Assembly (NCBI RefSeq): GCF_947499585.1
Contig: NZ_CANMOO010000001.1
Coordinates: 1,116,001 to 1,180,000, forward strand
Length of the DNA stretch: 64,000 bases
Direction of reading: 5' to 3'
Source: an uncultured Allomuricauda sp.
GTDB lineage: Bacteria; Bacteroidota; Bacteroidia; Flavobacteriales; Flavobacteriaceae
The translations under genes and the position numbers were made by a program. Positions 8,565 to 16,035 of the stretch are shown here, piece by piece. Position 1 is the first letter of the stretch. Each line of letters starts with the position of its first letter. Below the pieces are notes generated by a model, which had not been told where the DNA came from, ran no database searches, and saw only the letters and a list, made by a program, of their open reading frames with translations.

Positions 8565-8583
8565 TAGTTACTTTTGGAAACTA
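8565..8583 (+). promoter_or_regulatory. Operator with embedded promoter for the OYE gene
   Basis: TAGTTACTTTTGGAAACTA is an inverted repeat with TAGTT/AACTA arms, similar to the copy at 8500-8519. The promoter -7 element TACTTTTG (8569-8576, matching TAnnTTTG) lies inside it, 26 bp before the ATG at 8603. A repressor bound here would block the polymerase. Confidence 0.55.
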
Positions 8584-8602
8584 ATAAGATAAATAAATTT
8601 AA

Positions 8603-9670
8603 ATGAGTGTATTTGAACCACAGATTTTAGGTGAAATAAGCCTAAATAATAAGATAGTAATGGCTCCCTTGACCAGGTCCAGAGCCATTGACAATGTCCC
8701 GAACGAATTAATGGCAAAATATTACCGACAAAGAGCAAGTGCTGGGCTAATTATTACTGAAGGAACTTCCCCATCTCCCAATGGTATTGGTTATCCTCGT
8801 ATTCCAGGGGCCTATTCTGATGCACAAATTGAGGGCTGGAAGAAAATTGCCGATGCAGTACATTCTGAAGGGGGTAAAATATTTGTGCAATTGATGCATA
8901 CCGGCAGAATTACTGCTAAAGCAAATATGCCAGAAGGCAGTATCACACTAGGGCCATCAGCTATTCAGGCTGCGGGTGAAATGTTTACCGAGAGCGGATT
9001 GGTTGCCCATGAAGTTCCAAAAGCTATGACCCAACAAGAAATCCAGACTACTCAAAATGAGTATGCATTGGCTGCAAAACGTCTTGTAAATGAAGCAGGA
9101 GTAGATGGTATAGAGTTGCATGCGGCCAATGGATATTTACTCAATCAATTTATAAACCCCAAGTCTAACCAAAGAGAAGATGATTATGGGGGCAGTATAG
9201 AGAACAGAAGTAGGTTTGTGTTGGAAACCGCTGAAAAAGTGGTGAATGAAATAGGGGAGGACAAGGTTGGTATTCGCCTTTCACCTTACGGCGCATTCAA
9301 TGATATGCAGTCAGATTACGAGGCACTGGAAGATACCTTTGTTTACCTATCCCAAGAGTTATCAAAAATTAACCTGGCCTATATTCATGTTGTAGATCAA
9401 AGAGTAGCATTTGGAGCTCCTGATTTTACTATAAACATTAAAAAAATTATTAAAGAGAACTTTAAAGGAATTATAATCTCTGGTGGTGATGTTAATACTT
9501 TGGAAAAGGCGGAAGCCGTTTTGGAAAGTGGGTTGGATTTGGTCTATGTAGGCAGGCCTTTTATATCAAATCCCAATCTAGTAGAAAAACTGCAAAAAGA
9601 ATTGGAATTGGTGGCTCCTGATTTTGATACATTCTATACCCCAGGTGAAAAAGGATATACCGATTATTAA
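8603..9670 (+). CDS. Old yellow enzyme family alkene reductase (NemA-like)
   Basis: This 355-residue FMN-dependent TIM-barrel enzyme carries hallmark segments: MAPLTRSRA near the N-terminus, the active-site motif HAANGYLLNQF, the RxDxYGGS-like segment REDDYGGSIENRSRF, and the phosphate-binding region VGRPFISNP near the C-terminus. The family uses NAD(P)H to reduce activated alkenes, quinones and nitro compounds. The divergent HxlR gene and a RidA gene 21 bp downstream suggest an electrophile-detoxification operon under HxlR control. Confidence 0.93.
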   Translation: MSVFEPQILGEISLNNKIVMAPLTRSRAIDNVPNELMAKYYRQRASAGLIITEGTSPSPNGIGYPRIPGAYSDAQIEGWKKIADAVHSEGGKIFVQLMHTGRITAKANMPEGSITLGPSAIQAAGEMFTESGLVAHEVPKAMTQQEIQTTQNEYALAAKRLVNEAGVDGIELHAANGYLLNQFINPKSNQREDDYGGSIENRSRFVLETAEKVVNEIGEDKVGIRLSPYGAFNDMQSDYEALEDTFVYLSQELSKINLAYIHVVDQRVAFGAPDFTINIKKIIKENFKGIIISGGDVNTLEKAEAVLESGLDLVYVGRPFISNPNLVEKLQKELELVAPDFDTFYTPGEKGYTDY

Positions 9671-9691
9671 TTGAAAACAAAAGAATAGGAT

Positions 9692-10147
9692 ATGAATGCG
9701 ATTGAAAATCTATCTAAACTTAAATTGGAATTGCCCGAGGCATCAACTCCGGGTGGTTCCTATGTTTCGGTAAACATTAGGGGAAACATAGCCTATGTTG
9801 CTATACAATTCCCAATAAAGAATGGCGATTTTTTTTACCAAGGAAGATTAGGAAAAGAATTATCAACGGAAGAGGGTTATAAAGCCATGGAAATGTGTGC
9901 TTTAAATGTTTTGGCGCAAATCGATAAAAAGGTTGGCTTTGAGAAGGTGGTGGGCTTAAATCATATGGATGTTTATTTTCAAGCGGGTGAAAATTGGGAC
10001 GAGGCACCAAAGGTGGTAGATGGTGCCTCTGATTTGTTTTTAAAGGTTTTGGGAGAGCAGGGGAGGCACTCACGAGCTATTTTTGGAGTACAAAAATTGC
10101 CCTTCAATTTTAGTGTAGGACTAACTACTTCCTTTACCATACAATAA
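9692..10147 (+). CDS. RidA/YjgF family protein
   Basis: The 151-residue protein looks like the variant of the RidA fold with an N-terminal extension (ENLSKLKLELPEAS) common in Bacteroidota and Proteobacteria. RidA proteins remove reactive enamine/imine intermediates. The canonical catalytic Arg is not obvious here (RHSRAIFGV is the nearest segment), so the deaminase activity is uncertain. It shares an operon with the alkene reductase and is convergent with the next gene without a gap. Confidence 0.8.
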   Translation: MNAIENLSKLKLELPEASTPGGSYVSVNIRGNIAYVAIQFPIKNGDFFYQGRLGKELSTEEGYKAMEMCALNVLAQIDKKVGFEKVVGLNHMDVYFQAGENWDEAPKVVDGASDLFLKVLGEQGRHSRAIFGVQKLPFNFSVGLTTSFTIQ

Positions 10148-11032
10148 TCATTTTTCAAAAGCTTTGGTACTTACCCAATAAATATCCTGATTACTAGTAT
10201 AAAGAAAATATTTTCCATCATTGGTAACCCATGGACATAATTCGTGCTTTTCGGTATTTATGGGATTTTTTAGACTCTTTGCATTGGACCATTCCCCATT
10301 TTCTTGTTTATGGCTTATGTACAGATCACCTCTGCCCAATCCTTCAGGTCTTACCGAACAGAAAATGATATAGGATTTATCTGGTGCTATAAAAACATCA
10401 GCTTCATAGGCATTTGTATTTATGGCGCCACTAAGTCTTTTGGGTTTCTGGAATATTCCGTTTTTTTCTTCAGACGAATAAATGTCATAATCACGTTGAT
10501 TCCCTTCTTTGGCATTTTTGTTTGAAGAATAATACATGGTACCATCGGAAGCAAAAGAAATGTAATATTCGTTTTTGGATGAGTTGATCATGTTTCCTGC
10601 ATTTATTGGTTCAGACCAATCGTTGGCACGTTTTTCTGAGTACCATATATCGTAATCATCTGTCTTTTCTCCATTCTTAGGTCTATCGGAAATGTAATAT
10701 AGTCTCTTTTCGTCTGGAGAAAGCATAGGGTCATTATAACCATATGTTGCATCTCCTATAATGATTTTAGGAGTGGTCCAAGAACCATTATCCAATTTTG
10801 AATATCGTATTTCTGCCTTTCCATTTACTTCTACAGCAAAGAAAAACTCAGAGCCATTCGCAGAAAAAATAGAACCAAACTCGGATCTGTTCTCTTTGGA
10901 AACTACTCCTGGAGCAAATATTCTTGGTGTATTGGTTGGCAACTCTCCGCCAAGATGGTAAAGATATGTTTGTGCGCTCAAAGCGCTGCAACAAAAGTAA
11001 AAGAAGGATACTATCAGTGTGATTCTTTTCAT
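10148..11032 (-). CDS. Secreted PD40 (WD40-like) beta-propeller protein
   Basis: The 294-residue protein has an N-terminal Sec signal peptide (about residues 1-20) and repeated propeller strands of the type LSPDEKRLYYIS, FASDGTMYYSS, IAPDKSYIIFCS and VTNDGKYFLYTS. It is probably periplasmic or exported. Its function, perhaps protein or glycan recognition, is not evident. It is one of five PD40 proteins in the window and resembles those at 19111 and 19965. A 36-bp perfect palindrome lies 21 bp before its start. Confidence 0.85.
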   Translation of the reverse strand: MKRITLIVSFFYFCCSALSAQTYLYHLGGELPTNTPRIFAPGVVSKENRSEFGSIFSANGSEFFFAVEVNGKAEIRYSKLDNGSWTTPKIIIGDATYGYNDPMLSPDEKRLYYISDRPKNGEKTDDYDIWYSEKRANDWSEPINAGNMINSSKNEYYISFASDGTMYYSSNKNAKEGNQRDYDIYSSEEKNGIFQKPKRLSGAINTNAYEADVFIAPDKSYIIFCSVRPEGLGRGDLYISHKQENGEWSNAKSLKNPINTEKHELCPWVTNDGKYFLYTSNQDIYWVSTKAFEK

Positions 11033-11053
11033 TTTATGGGTTTTTAGATTGAC

Positions 11054-11089
11054 ATTTTATGACTACTTAATATTAAGTAGTCATAAAAT
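11054..11089. repeat. 36-bp perfect palindrome upstream of PD40 gene
   Basis: The half site ATTTTATGACTACTTAAT is followed directly by its exact reverse complement, giving an 18+18 bp dyad with no spacer. It lies in the leader of the minus-strand gene starting at 11032. It is an operator candidate or cruciform rather than a terminator, since no T-run is attached. Confidence 0.7.
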
Positions 11090-11226
11090 TGCGAAATGTT
11101 ACGCTTGCCTTACATTTTTCCTATAAAAAACTCTGCAAAAAAAGATAATGGAATATTTTTTCTGAAAGCGCCCTGTATTGTAGGAAAAAATGTATGAAAT
11201 GAAACCCTAGAACGGATATTAATTAC

Positions 11227-11595
11227 TTATTCAATAATTACCCCTTTTTCATCGGCCACAGTCTTTCCCCAATTGGCAATGGACGTGAGTACGGGCACTA
11301 AGCTTTCACCGAAAGGCGTTAAAGCATATTCTACTTTTAAAGGTGGTTTTTTAGTATAAACTTTACGGGTTATTAATCCATCTTGTTCCAACTGTTTTAA
11401 TTGTAAACTTAATGTACGCTCTGTGATTGTAGAAATTAATTTATAGAGTTCGTTATAGCGTTTTTTACCATCAATAAGATAAATTAATATCACACTCTTC
11501 CATTTGCCGCCAATGAATTCCATTGCAATACTTGTTGTACATGAAAACAATTTATCATTATACTTTATAAGTCGTTTTTTATGCTTTATTTCCAT
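11227..11595 (-). CDS. HxlR-family transcriptional regulator
   Basis: The 122-residue winged-helix regulator has the family Cys at the N-terminal side (FSCTTSIAMEFIGGKWK), a recognition helix around ERTLSLQLKQLEQDGLI, and a wing (PPLKVEYALTPFGESLVPVL). It starts with ATG at 11595. It is divergent from the nitroreductase at 11833, across 237 bp that contain several CTATACTTTT boxes, so it likely controls that gene and itself. It is a paralogue of the HxlR gene at 8150. Confidence 0.9.
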   Translation of the reverse strand: MEIKHKKRLIKYNDKLFSCTTSIAMEFIGGKWKSVILIYLIDGKKRYNELYKLISTITERTLSLQLKQLEQDGLITRKVYTKKPPLKVEYALTPFGESLVPVLTSIANWGKTVADEKGVIIE

Positions 11596-11646
11596 AGCGA
11601 CAATTTTGTTTTTAACAAAGATATTGCACTATAATTAGTTATACAA

Positions 11647-11661
11647 CTATACTTTTTATAG
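11647..11661. promoter_or_regulatory. HxlR operator candidate, regulator side
   Basis: CTATACTTTTTATAG has 5-bp inverted arms (CTATA/TATAG) and shares the CTATACTTTT core with the sites at 11769 and 11783. It lies 51 bp upstream of the HxlR start at 11595. Confidence 0.4.
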
Positions 11662-11748
11662 GGTTATAAAAATATTATAAGAGATTAATAATCAATAATA
11701 TAAATGATTTTTTATGTAAAAATATCTTACTATCATTTTTGACCGTTA

Positions 11749-11802
11749 TTGCGAGAAACATATACTAACTATACTTTTGTCGCTATACTTTTGATAGTAT
11801 AG
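11749..11802 (+). promoter_or_regulatory. Nitroreductase promoter with tandem operator boxes
   Basis: TTG at 11749-11751 and TACTTTTG at 11772-11779 form a Bacteroidota-type -33/-7 pair with a 20-bp gap. The box CTATACTTTTG occurs twice in tandem (11769 and 11783), 14 bp apart. The second copy is the left part of an inverted repeat, CTATAC at 11783-11788 against GTATAG at 11797-11802. An HxlR dimer bound here would cover the promoter. Confidence 0.5.
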
Positions 11803-11832
11803 GTCTCTATTAAATATTAAGAATATATAACT

Positions 11833-12507
11833 ATGAATACACCCAACATTGCAAAAGAAGATATTTTAAACGCGTTTCAATATAGACATGCAACCAAAGA
11901 ATTTGATAACACTAAGAAAATAGCTGATGAGGATATAAATTTCATACTTAAAACGGCTAATTTATCACCTAGTTCTTTTGGTTTTGAACCTTGGCATTTT
12001 ATAGTAGTTCAGGATGCGGAATTGAGAGAATTACTAAAACCTGTAGCATGGGGAGCCCCTTTAAAATTGGATACTGCAAGTCACTTTGTTTTAGGGCTAA
12101 GTATGAAAGCACCGATGACCAAATGGGATTCGGATTATATTATGTCCATGATGAAAGATGTAAAACAATTTCCTGAAGATGTAATTGAAATGTACTCTAA
12201 ATTTTATAGAGAATTTCAAGAACATGATTTTAGTTTGGACAACGATAAAAAGCTATTCGATTGGGCTTCAAAACAAACCTATATCGCTTTGGGAAATATG
12301 ATGACTTCAGCAGCATTAACGGGTATTGACAGTTGTCCTATTGAAGGGTTTCATGAAGAAAAAGCAGAAGCATTGTTAAAAGAAAAATTTGATGTTGATA
12401 CCAGTAAATATGGTCTATCGTTTATGGTAGCATTTGGATACAGGAAAGAAGAGCCAGCAAGAGCAAAATCTAGAAGAGATTTTGAGGATATTATTACTTG
12501 GAAATAA
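11833..12507 (+). CDS. Nitroreductase family NAD(P)H oxidoreductase
   Basis: The 224-residue FMN protein matches the NfsB-like nitroreductase fold: an N-terminal RHATKEF that binds the FMN phosphate, SPSSFGFEPWHF near residues 46-57, and ASKQTYIALGNMMTSAALTGIDSCPIEGF with the dimer and flavin-binding segments. The family reduces nitroaromatics, quinones and related electrophiles using NAD(P)H. Its divergent HxlR neighbour fits induction by such compounds. Confidence 0.92.
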   Translation: MNTPNIAKEDILNAFQYRHATKEFDNTKKIADEDINFILKTANLSPSSFGFEPWHFIVVQDAELRELLKPVAWGAPLKLDTASHFVLGLSMKAPMTKWDSDYIMSMMKDVKQFPEDVIEMYSKFYREFQEHDFSLDNDKKLFDWASKQTYIALGNMMTSAALTGIDSCPIEGFHEEKAEALLKEKFDVDTSKYGLSFMVAFGYRKEEPARAKSRRDFEDIITWK

Positions 12508-12774
12508 TTAGTATAAATGAGGAAAATCTACAGGATATTACTCACGCAATGCTTTAAACGATATAATGTAAAACCACTTTTCATTAAAGATTTTAAGTGT
12601 TTAACTATACATTCGGGTGAAACTCTATTCTAATAGTGGGAACAACACAATAAAAGCCATTGGGAGGTTATGAAATAACCTATATTTTTGGATTAAGTTG
12701 GCATTTTAGCGAAAATTAAACAAGTTTTAGGAATATGGTACGCTATTTGGTTTTATTAACTCCTAAACTTTTTT

Positions 12775-13326
12775 ATGGAATCTATTGGTTTTTTTTACAG
12801 AGGTAAGGGGTTTAGCTTAATGCTGTTCGTACTAATTCTTTGCTGCTCTTTTCAAATTTGCAGGGCCCAAGCTTTTGAACCAGGGTATGTAGTTCTCAAT
12901 AGTAATGATACGCTCTATGGATCTGTTAAAGACCGGAATGATGGAGCTCTTTTCAAAAAGATTAGATTCAAGGATGAACGTGGCAAGGTCAGGTGTTATA
13001 ACGCAGAACATCTTTTGGGATATAAAAAAGGTATTCATATCTATGAATCTCTTTGGTATGCTGAGGAAAGCCAGTTTTTTAGGTTTGATTATTATAGCAG
13101 GACTGGATATGGCAAAAAAACCTTCTTAAAAGTATTGGCCAAAGGAACTCTAAGTTGTTATGCAAGGGAATATATACAGGATGACAATGATTTCCTTGAT
13201 CAGTTTGAACTTTTTTTACGAAACGATGATACCACTATGCAAAGAGCTACTCAAGGCATTTTTGGTCTTAAAAAGAAACGTTTGACGAGCTATTTTTGGG
13301 ATTGCCCTTCTTTGATAGAAAAATAA
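12775..13326 (+). CDS. Secreted protein of unknown function
   Basis: The 183-residue protein has an N-terminal signal peptide (hydrophobic core about residues 14-28, cleavage near CRAQA). The mature part starts with FEPGYVVLNSNDTLYGSVKDR, a beta-rich opening typical of Bacteroidota secreted proteins that share a GxVxDR-like segment, and is rich in aromatic and charged residues. No catalytic motif is seen. It stands alone, 267 bp after the nitroreductase gene. Confidence 0.65.
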   Translation: MESIGFFYRGKGFSLMLFVLILCCSFQICRAQAFEPGYVVLNSNDTLYGSVKDRNDGALFKKIRFKDERGKVRCYNAEHLLGYKKGIHIYESLWYAEESQFFRFDYYSRTGYGKKTFLKVLAKGTLSCYAREYIQDDNDFLDQFELFLRNDDTTMQRATQGIFGLKKKRLTSYFWDCPSLIEK

Positions 13327-13650
13327 GAAATCTTTCTATTACCAAGCCATTGGATGTGGTAACATACTATAATACATTTTGCGGGAATCTTTAATTTCTG
13401 TATTCAAAGTATCTTTCATAAACCTCAAATCGTCCTAATAAATTAAACATTTATTAATTGTTGAATCAAAGGAAACGATAGGAGTGTAGCGTAGTATGTG
13501 CAATGTATTTCCCAAAATAGTTTTATAATGATTACTTTAAATTTCCTTTGTCCTTCATAAAATGTATGTATTACATCTAAATCAGCAACAGCATTATACG
13601 ATATAATACTGTGATACGTTTGATAGTTCCTTCACCTTTCAAATAGCTAT
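13327..13650. other. Gene-free stretch, no clear signal
   Basis: I see only a weak hairpin at the left edge (ATAGAAA at 13315-13321 with TTTCTAT at 13333-13339), which could end the preceding transcript. The rest is AT-rich without a convincing ORF, repeat or promoter. Confidence 0.4.
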
Positions 13651-15255
13651 ATGATTCCCAAATCTTATAATTATCGTAAAATAGGCAATAATTGCAACTG
13701 GTTCCTGTTGTTTACCATAATAACGTTTTTTAACGCTTGTAGCAAAGACAATACTTCAACAATAGAAGGGGAAGAAGAGTCGATTGAAGAAGAAAATACA
13801 GAGAGTCCAACTATTGATGAAAAATTCAATGCAGACATCAACCAAGATGGAACCCTGAATATTTTACTTTTAGGTCCAAGTGAATCTATTAATTCTAGTG
13901 TAGCAGCTTTTTCTCTAGAGCCCGTTGCAGAACAATTAACTTCTATATTAACTGCAGATACGAAAGTAACCACAGCGGTAAATGTGGAATATGAAGATAC
14001 ATATAGGGCTAAATCACTAACCGTAGGTTTAGGCAGCGATACTAACAACCTGTTCGAATATACCCATTACGCACATTCCCTTCTTCAATATTATTATTGG
14101 CCAGAAGGACAGACAGAACGTATGTCTAATTTAAAAGGTGATAATGAAAAAGACTGGGACTATGTAGTGATTGCAGCCGATCCATACATCATTTCTAAAA
14201 CACCAGGGTTTTATTCACTGGGTGTAAACAAAATTGCCACTAAGGTATCTGAGGGAGGGGCTCAACCGCTTTTGTTAGTGCTGTGGCCAAAAGACGAACA
14301 AAATACAGCATCAATCTCCGATTTTGAAGAATTCAGTTATCGTTCCGCAGAAGGCTCCCAAGTAGAAATTGAAGTAGCGCCAGCAGGGTTAGCTTGGCAA
14401 GATCTTTCATCGGAACTGAAAGACGAGCAGACCACGCATCCCTCACCAAATGGGGCGTATCTGACAGCAGCTTCTATATATTCTCAATTATATGATCAAA
14501 ATCCATCAACTTCGGATTACACATATAATCATATTTTGGCCGATGCTGTTTTTCAAAGTGTTAAGCAGGCAAAAACCGAGACACATTTTTCAGGCGAGTT
14601 CAATTATAATTCTCCTTTTCAAAGTGGTAATGTCAATGATCCAATAATACGATACAATCATACGGGCACTAGCTCCGAAAATGGTATCATTGGTGGTTTG
14701 AATTGGGTCATTTCAAAGGAAGGTGGAACAGAATTACAGAGAGACGGTGCCCCAACTGTTCATTTTAACTTAGGAAGGGCAAATACTAATTTTGAAGCTA
14801 ACAAACGGTATAAAATAGATGCTAGTAAGTTTGAATACTCAATAGGTTTTCCTATGCAAGATGGTTCCAGCACGGGAGATACTTCCATGTTGTATGGAAT
14901 CGACAAGAGAGGCTCTCAGTCAGAAAACGGAACGGATTTAGGTGTGGCACTTTATATGATTCGTGAAAACGAATTACCAACCGCCAGAGCAGTACCCATA
15001 AGAGCATTATACGCTCAAATGCTAGAGTTGAATATAGCAGACTCCGCTTATCGTGATAACTGGCATATGAGTCGTGATTTAGATAGAGCTTCGGGCTCAT
15101 ATATCTATACCTTGTTAACAGGGAAATGTAATCTAGGTGTGGAGCCAACGGACATATCTTCTGCAGCTTGGCGTTCATGGCGAGCTCATAAACTTGGCTA
15201 CGAAACTGCTTGGAATCTCATGTTTCTTGAAGGAAAAGTGCCCGAATGCAATTAG
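13651..15255 (+). CDS. Lipoprotein with SGNH-hydrolase-like domain
   Basis: The 534-residue protein has a lipoprotein signal with lipobox FNAC (Cys30) and an acidic, low-complexity linker. The next 230 residues resemble an SGNH/GDSL esterase: a first block ILLLGPSES where GDS is replaced by GPS, a Rossmann-like strand DYVVIAADPYI, and a late THPSPNGAYLTA carrying a candidate catalytic His before the Ser-Pro-Asn-Gly. The second half (from about residue 310) is a separate beta-rich region. Substrate unknown; activity is uncertain because block I is altered. Confidence 0.65.
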   Translation: MIPKSYNYRKIGNNCNWFLLFTIITFFNACSKDNTSTIEGEEESIEEENTESPTIDEKFNADINQDGTLNILLLGPSESINSSVAAFSLEPVAEQLTSILTADTKVTTAVNVEYEDTYRAKSLTVGLGSDTNNLFEYTHYAHSLLQYYYWPEGQTERMSNLKGDNEKDWDYVVIAADPYIISKTPGFYSLGVNKIATKVSEGGAQPLLLVLWPKDEQNTASISDFEEFSYRSAEGSQVEIEVAPAGLAWQDLSSELKDEQTTHPSPNGAYLTAASIYSQLYDQNPSTSDYTYNHILADAVFQSVKQAKTETHFSGEFNYNSPFQSGNVNDPIIRYNHTGTSSENGIIGGLNWVISKEGGTELQRDGAPTVHFNLGRANTNFEANKRYKIDASKFEYSIGFPMQDGSSTGDTSMLYGIDKRGSQSENGTDLGVALYMIRENELPTARAVPIRALYAQMLELNIADSAYRDNWHMSRDLDRASGSYIYTLLTGKCNLGVEPTDISSAAWRSWRAHKLGYETAWNLMFLEGKVPECN

Positions 15256-15332
15256 GAATGTTCTTCTAATTAGGTGTTCCGTAACCAATCTTAATTGAAA
15301 ATTTTATTCTTGAAGATTGGACCAAAGCTACT

Positions 15333-16031
15333 TTAAAGCCACTTCGCCTTAATGTCTTTGTATTTAGTTCTTCCGATGGGGATGCGTTCTCCATTCTTCA
15401 ACTCAGCCATATACTTACTTCCAGATGAAACATTAATTTCCCTTATCTCCGACATCTTCACTAAATATGATTTATGTATCCTTTCGAAAGAATAGGATAG
15501 GAGTTGTTCCAGTTTTTCGAGGGATTTATCATGCAATTCTTTTCTTCCATCCGTTAAAAAGAGTTCGGTGTAGACGCCTGCTCCTTTTATATAAATGATA
15601 TCCTCAATAGGCACTAATTGCATCCTACCCTTTTTTTTTATCCCCAAAAATCTGATTTTGCTGTTTTCAATTTTTTCTTTCGAGGTTGTCCTATTAAAGG
15701 CTTGTGCCAACCTATCTTGGTTAAAAGGTTTGGGAACAAAATCTAAAACACCATGTTCAAAGGCGGTAATTGCTTGATCCTTATAAGCCGAAATAATAAT
15801 AGTATGAAAAGACCCAGAAACTGCCTGGGTAAGAAGATCAAAGCCATTGTCGCCATTAAGGTTTAGATCCAGGAGAACAAGGTCCAATTCACTGTTTTCA
15901 ATATGACTCAATGCATCGTGTAGTGTATTTATATGTTTTAGGGATTGTAGCGTACTTCCAAAAATGTCACGAGTCATTCGTTCAATCCTTTTGGCGATTC
16001 TTAATTCATCTTCAACAATTAAAACGTTCAT
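15333..16031 (-). CDS. LytTR-type response regulator
   Basis: The 232-residue protein has a receiver domain (phospho-acceptor Asp55 in LVLLDLNLNG, acidic pair at the N-terminus, Lys in VPKPFNQDRL) and a C-terminal LytTR DNA-binding domain (from about 135, with IIYIKGAGVYTELFL and FERIHKSYLVKM). It lies 4 bp after the sensor kinase gene at 16036, so the two form a two-component system. Divergent from it is a serine hydrolase/PD40 operon at 17903, a plausible target. Confidence 0.93.
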   Translation of the reverse strand: MNVLIVEDELRIAKRIERMTRDIFGSTLQSLKHINTLHDALSHIENSELDLVLLDLNLNGDNGFDLLTQAVSGSFHTIIISAYKDQAITAFEHGVLDFVPKPFNQDRLAQAFNRTTSKEKIENSKIRFLGIKKKGRMQLVPIEDIIYIKGAGVYTELFLTDGRKELHDKSLEKLEQLLSYSFERIHKSYLVKMSEIREINVSSGSKYMAELKNGERIPIGRTKYKDIKAKWL

Positions 16032-16035
16032 CTTC

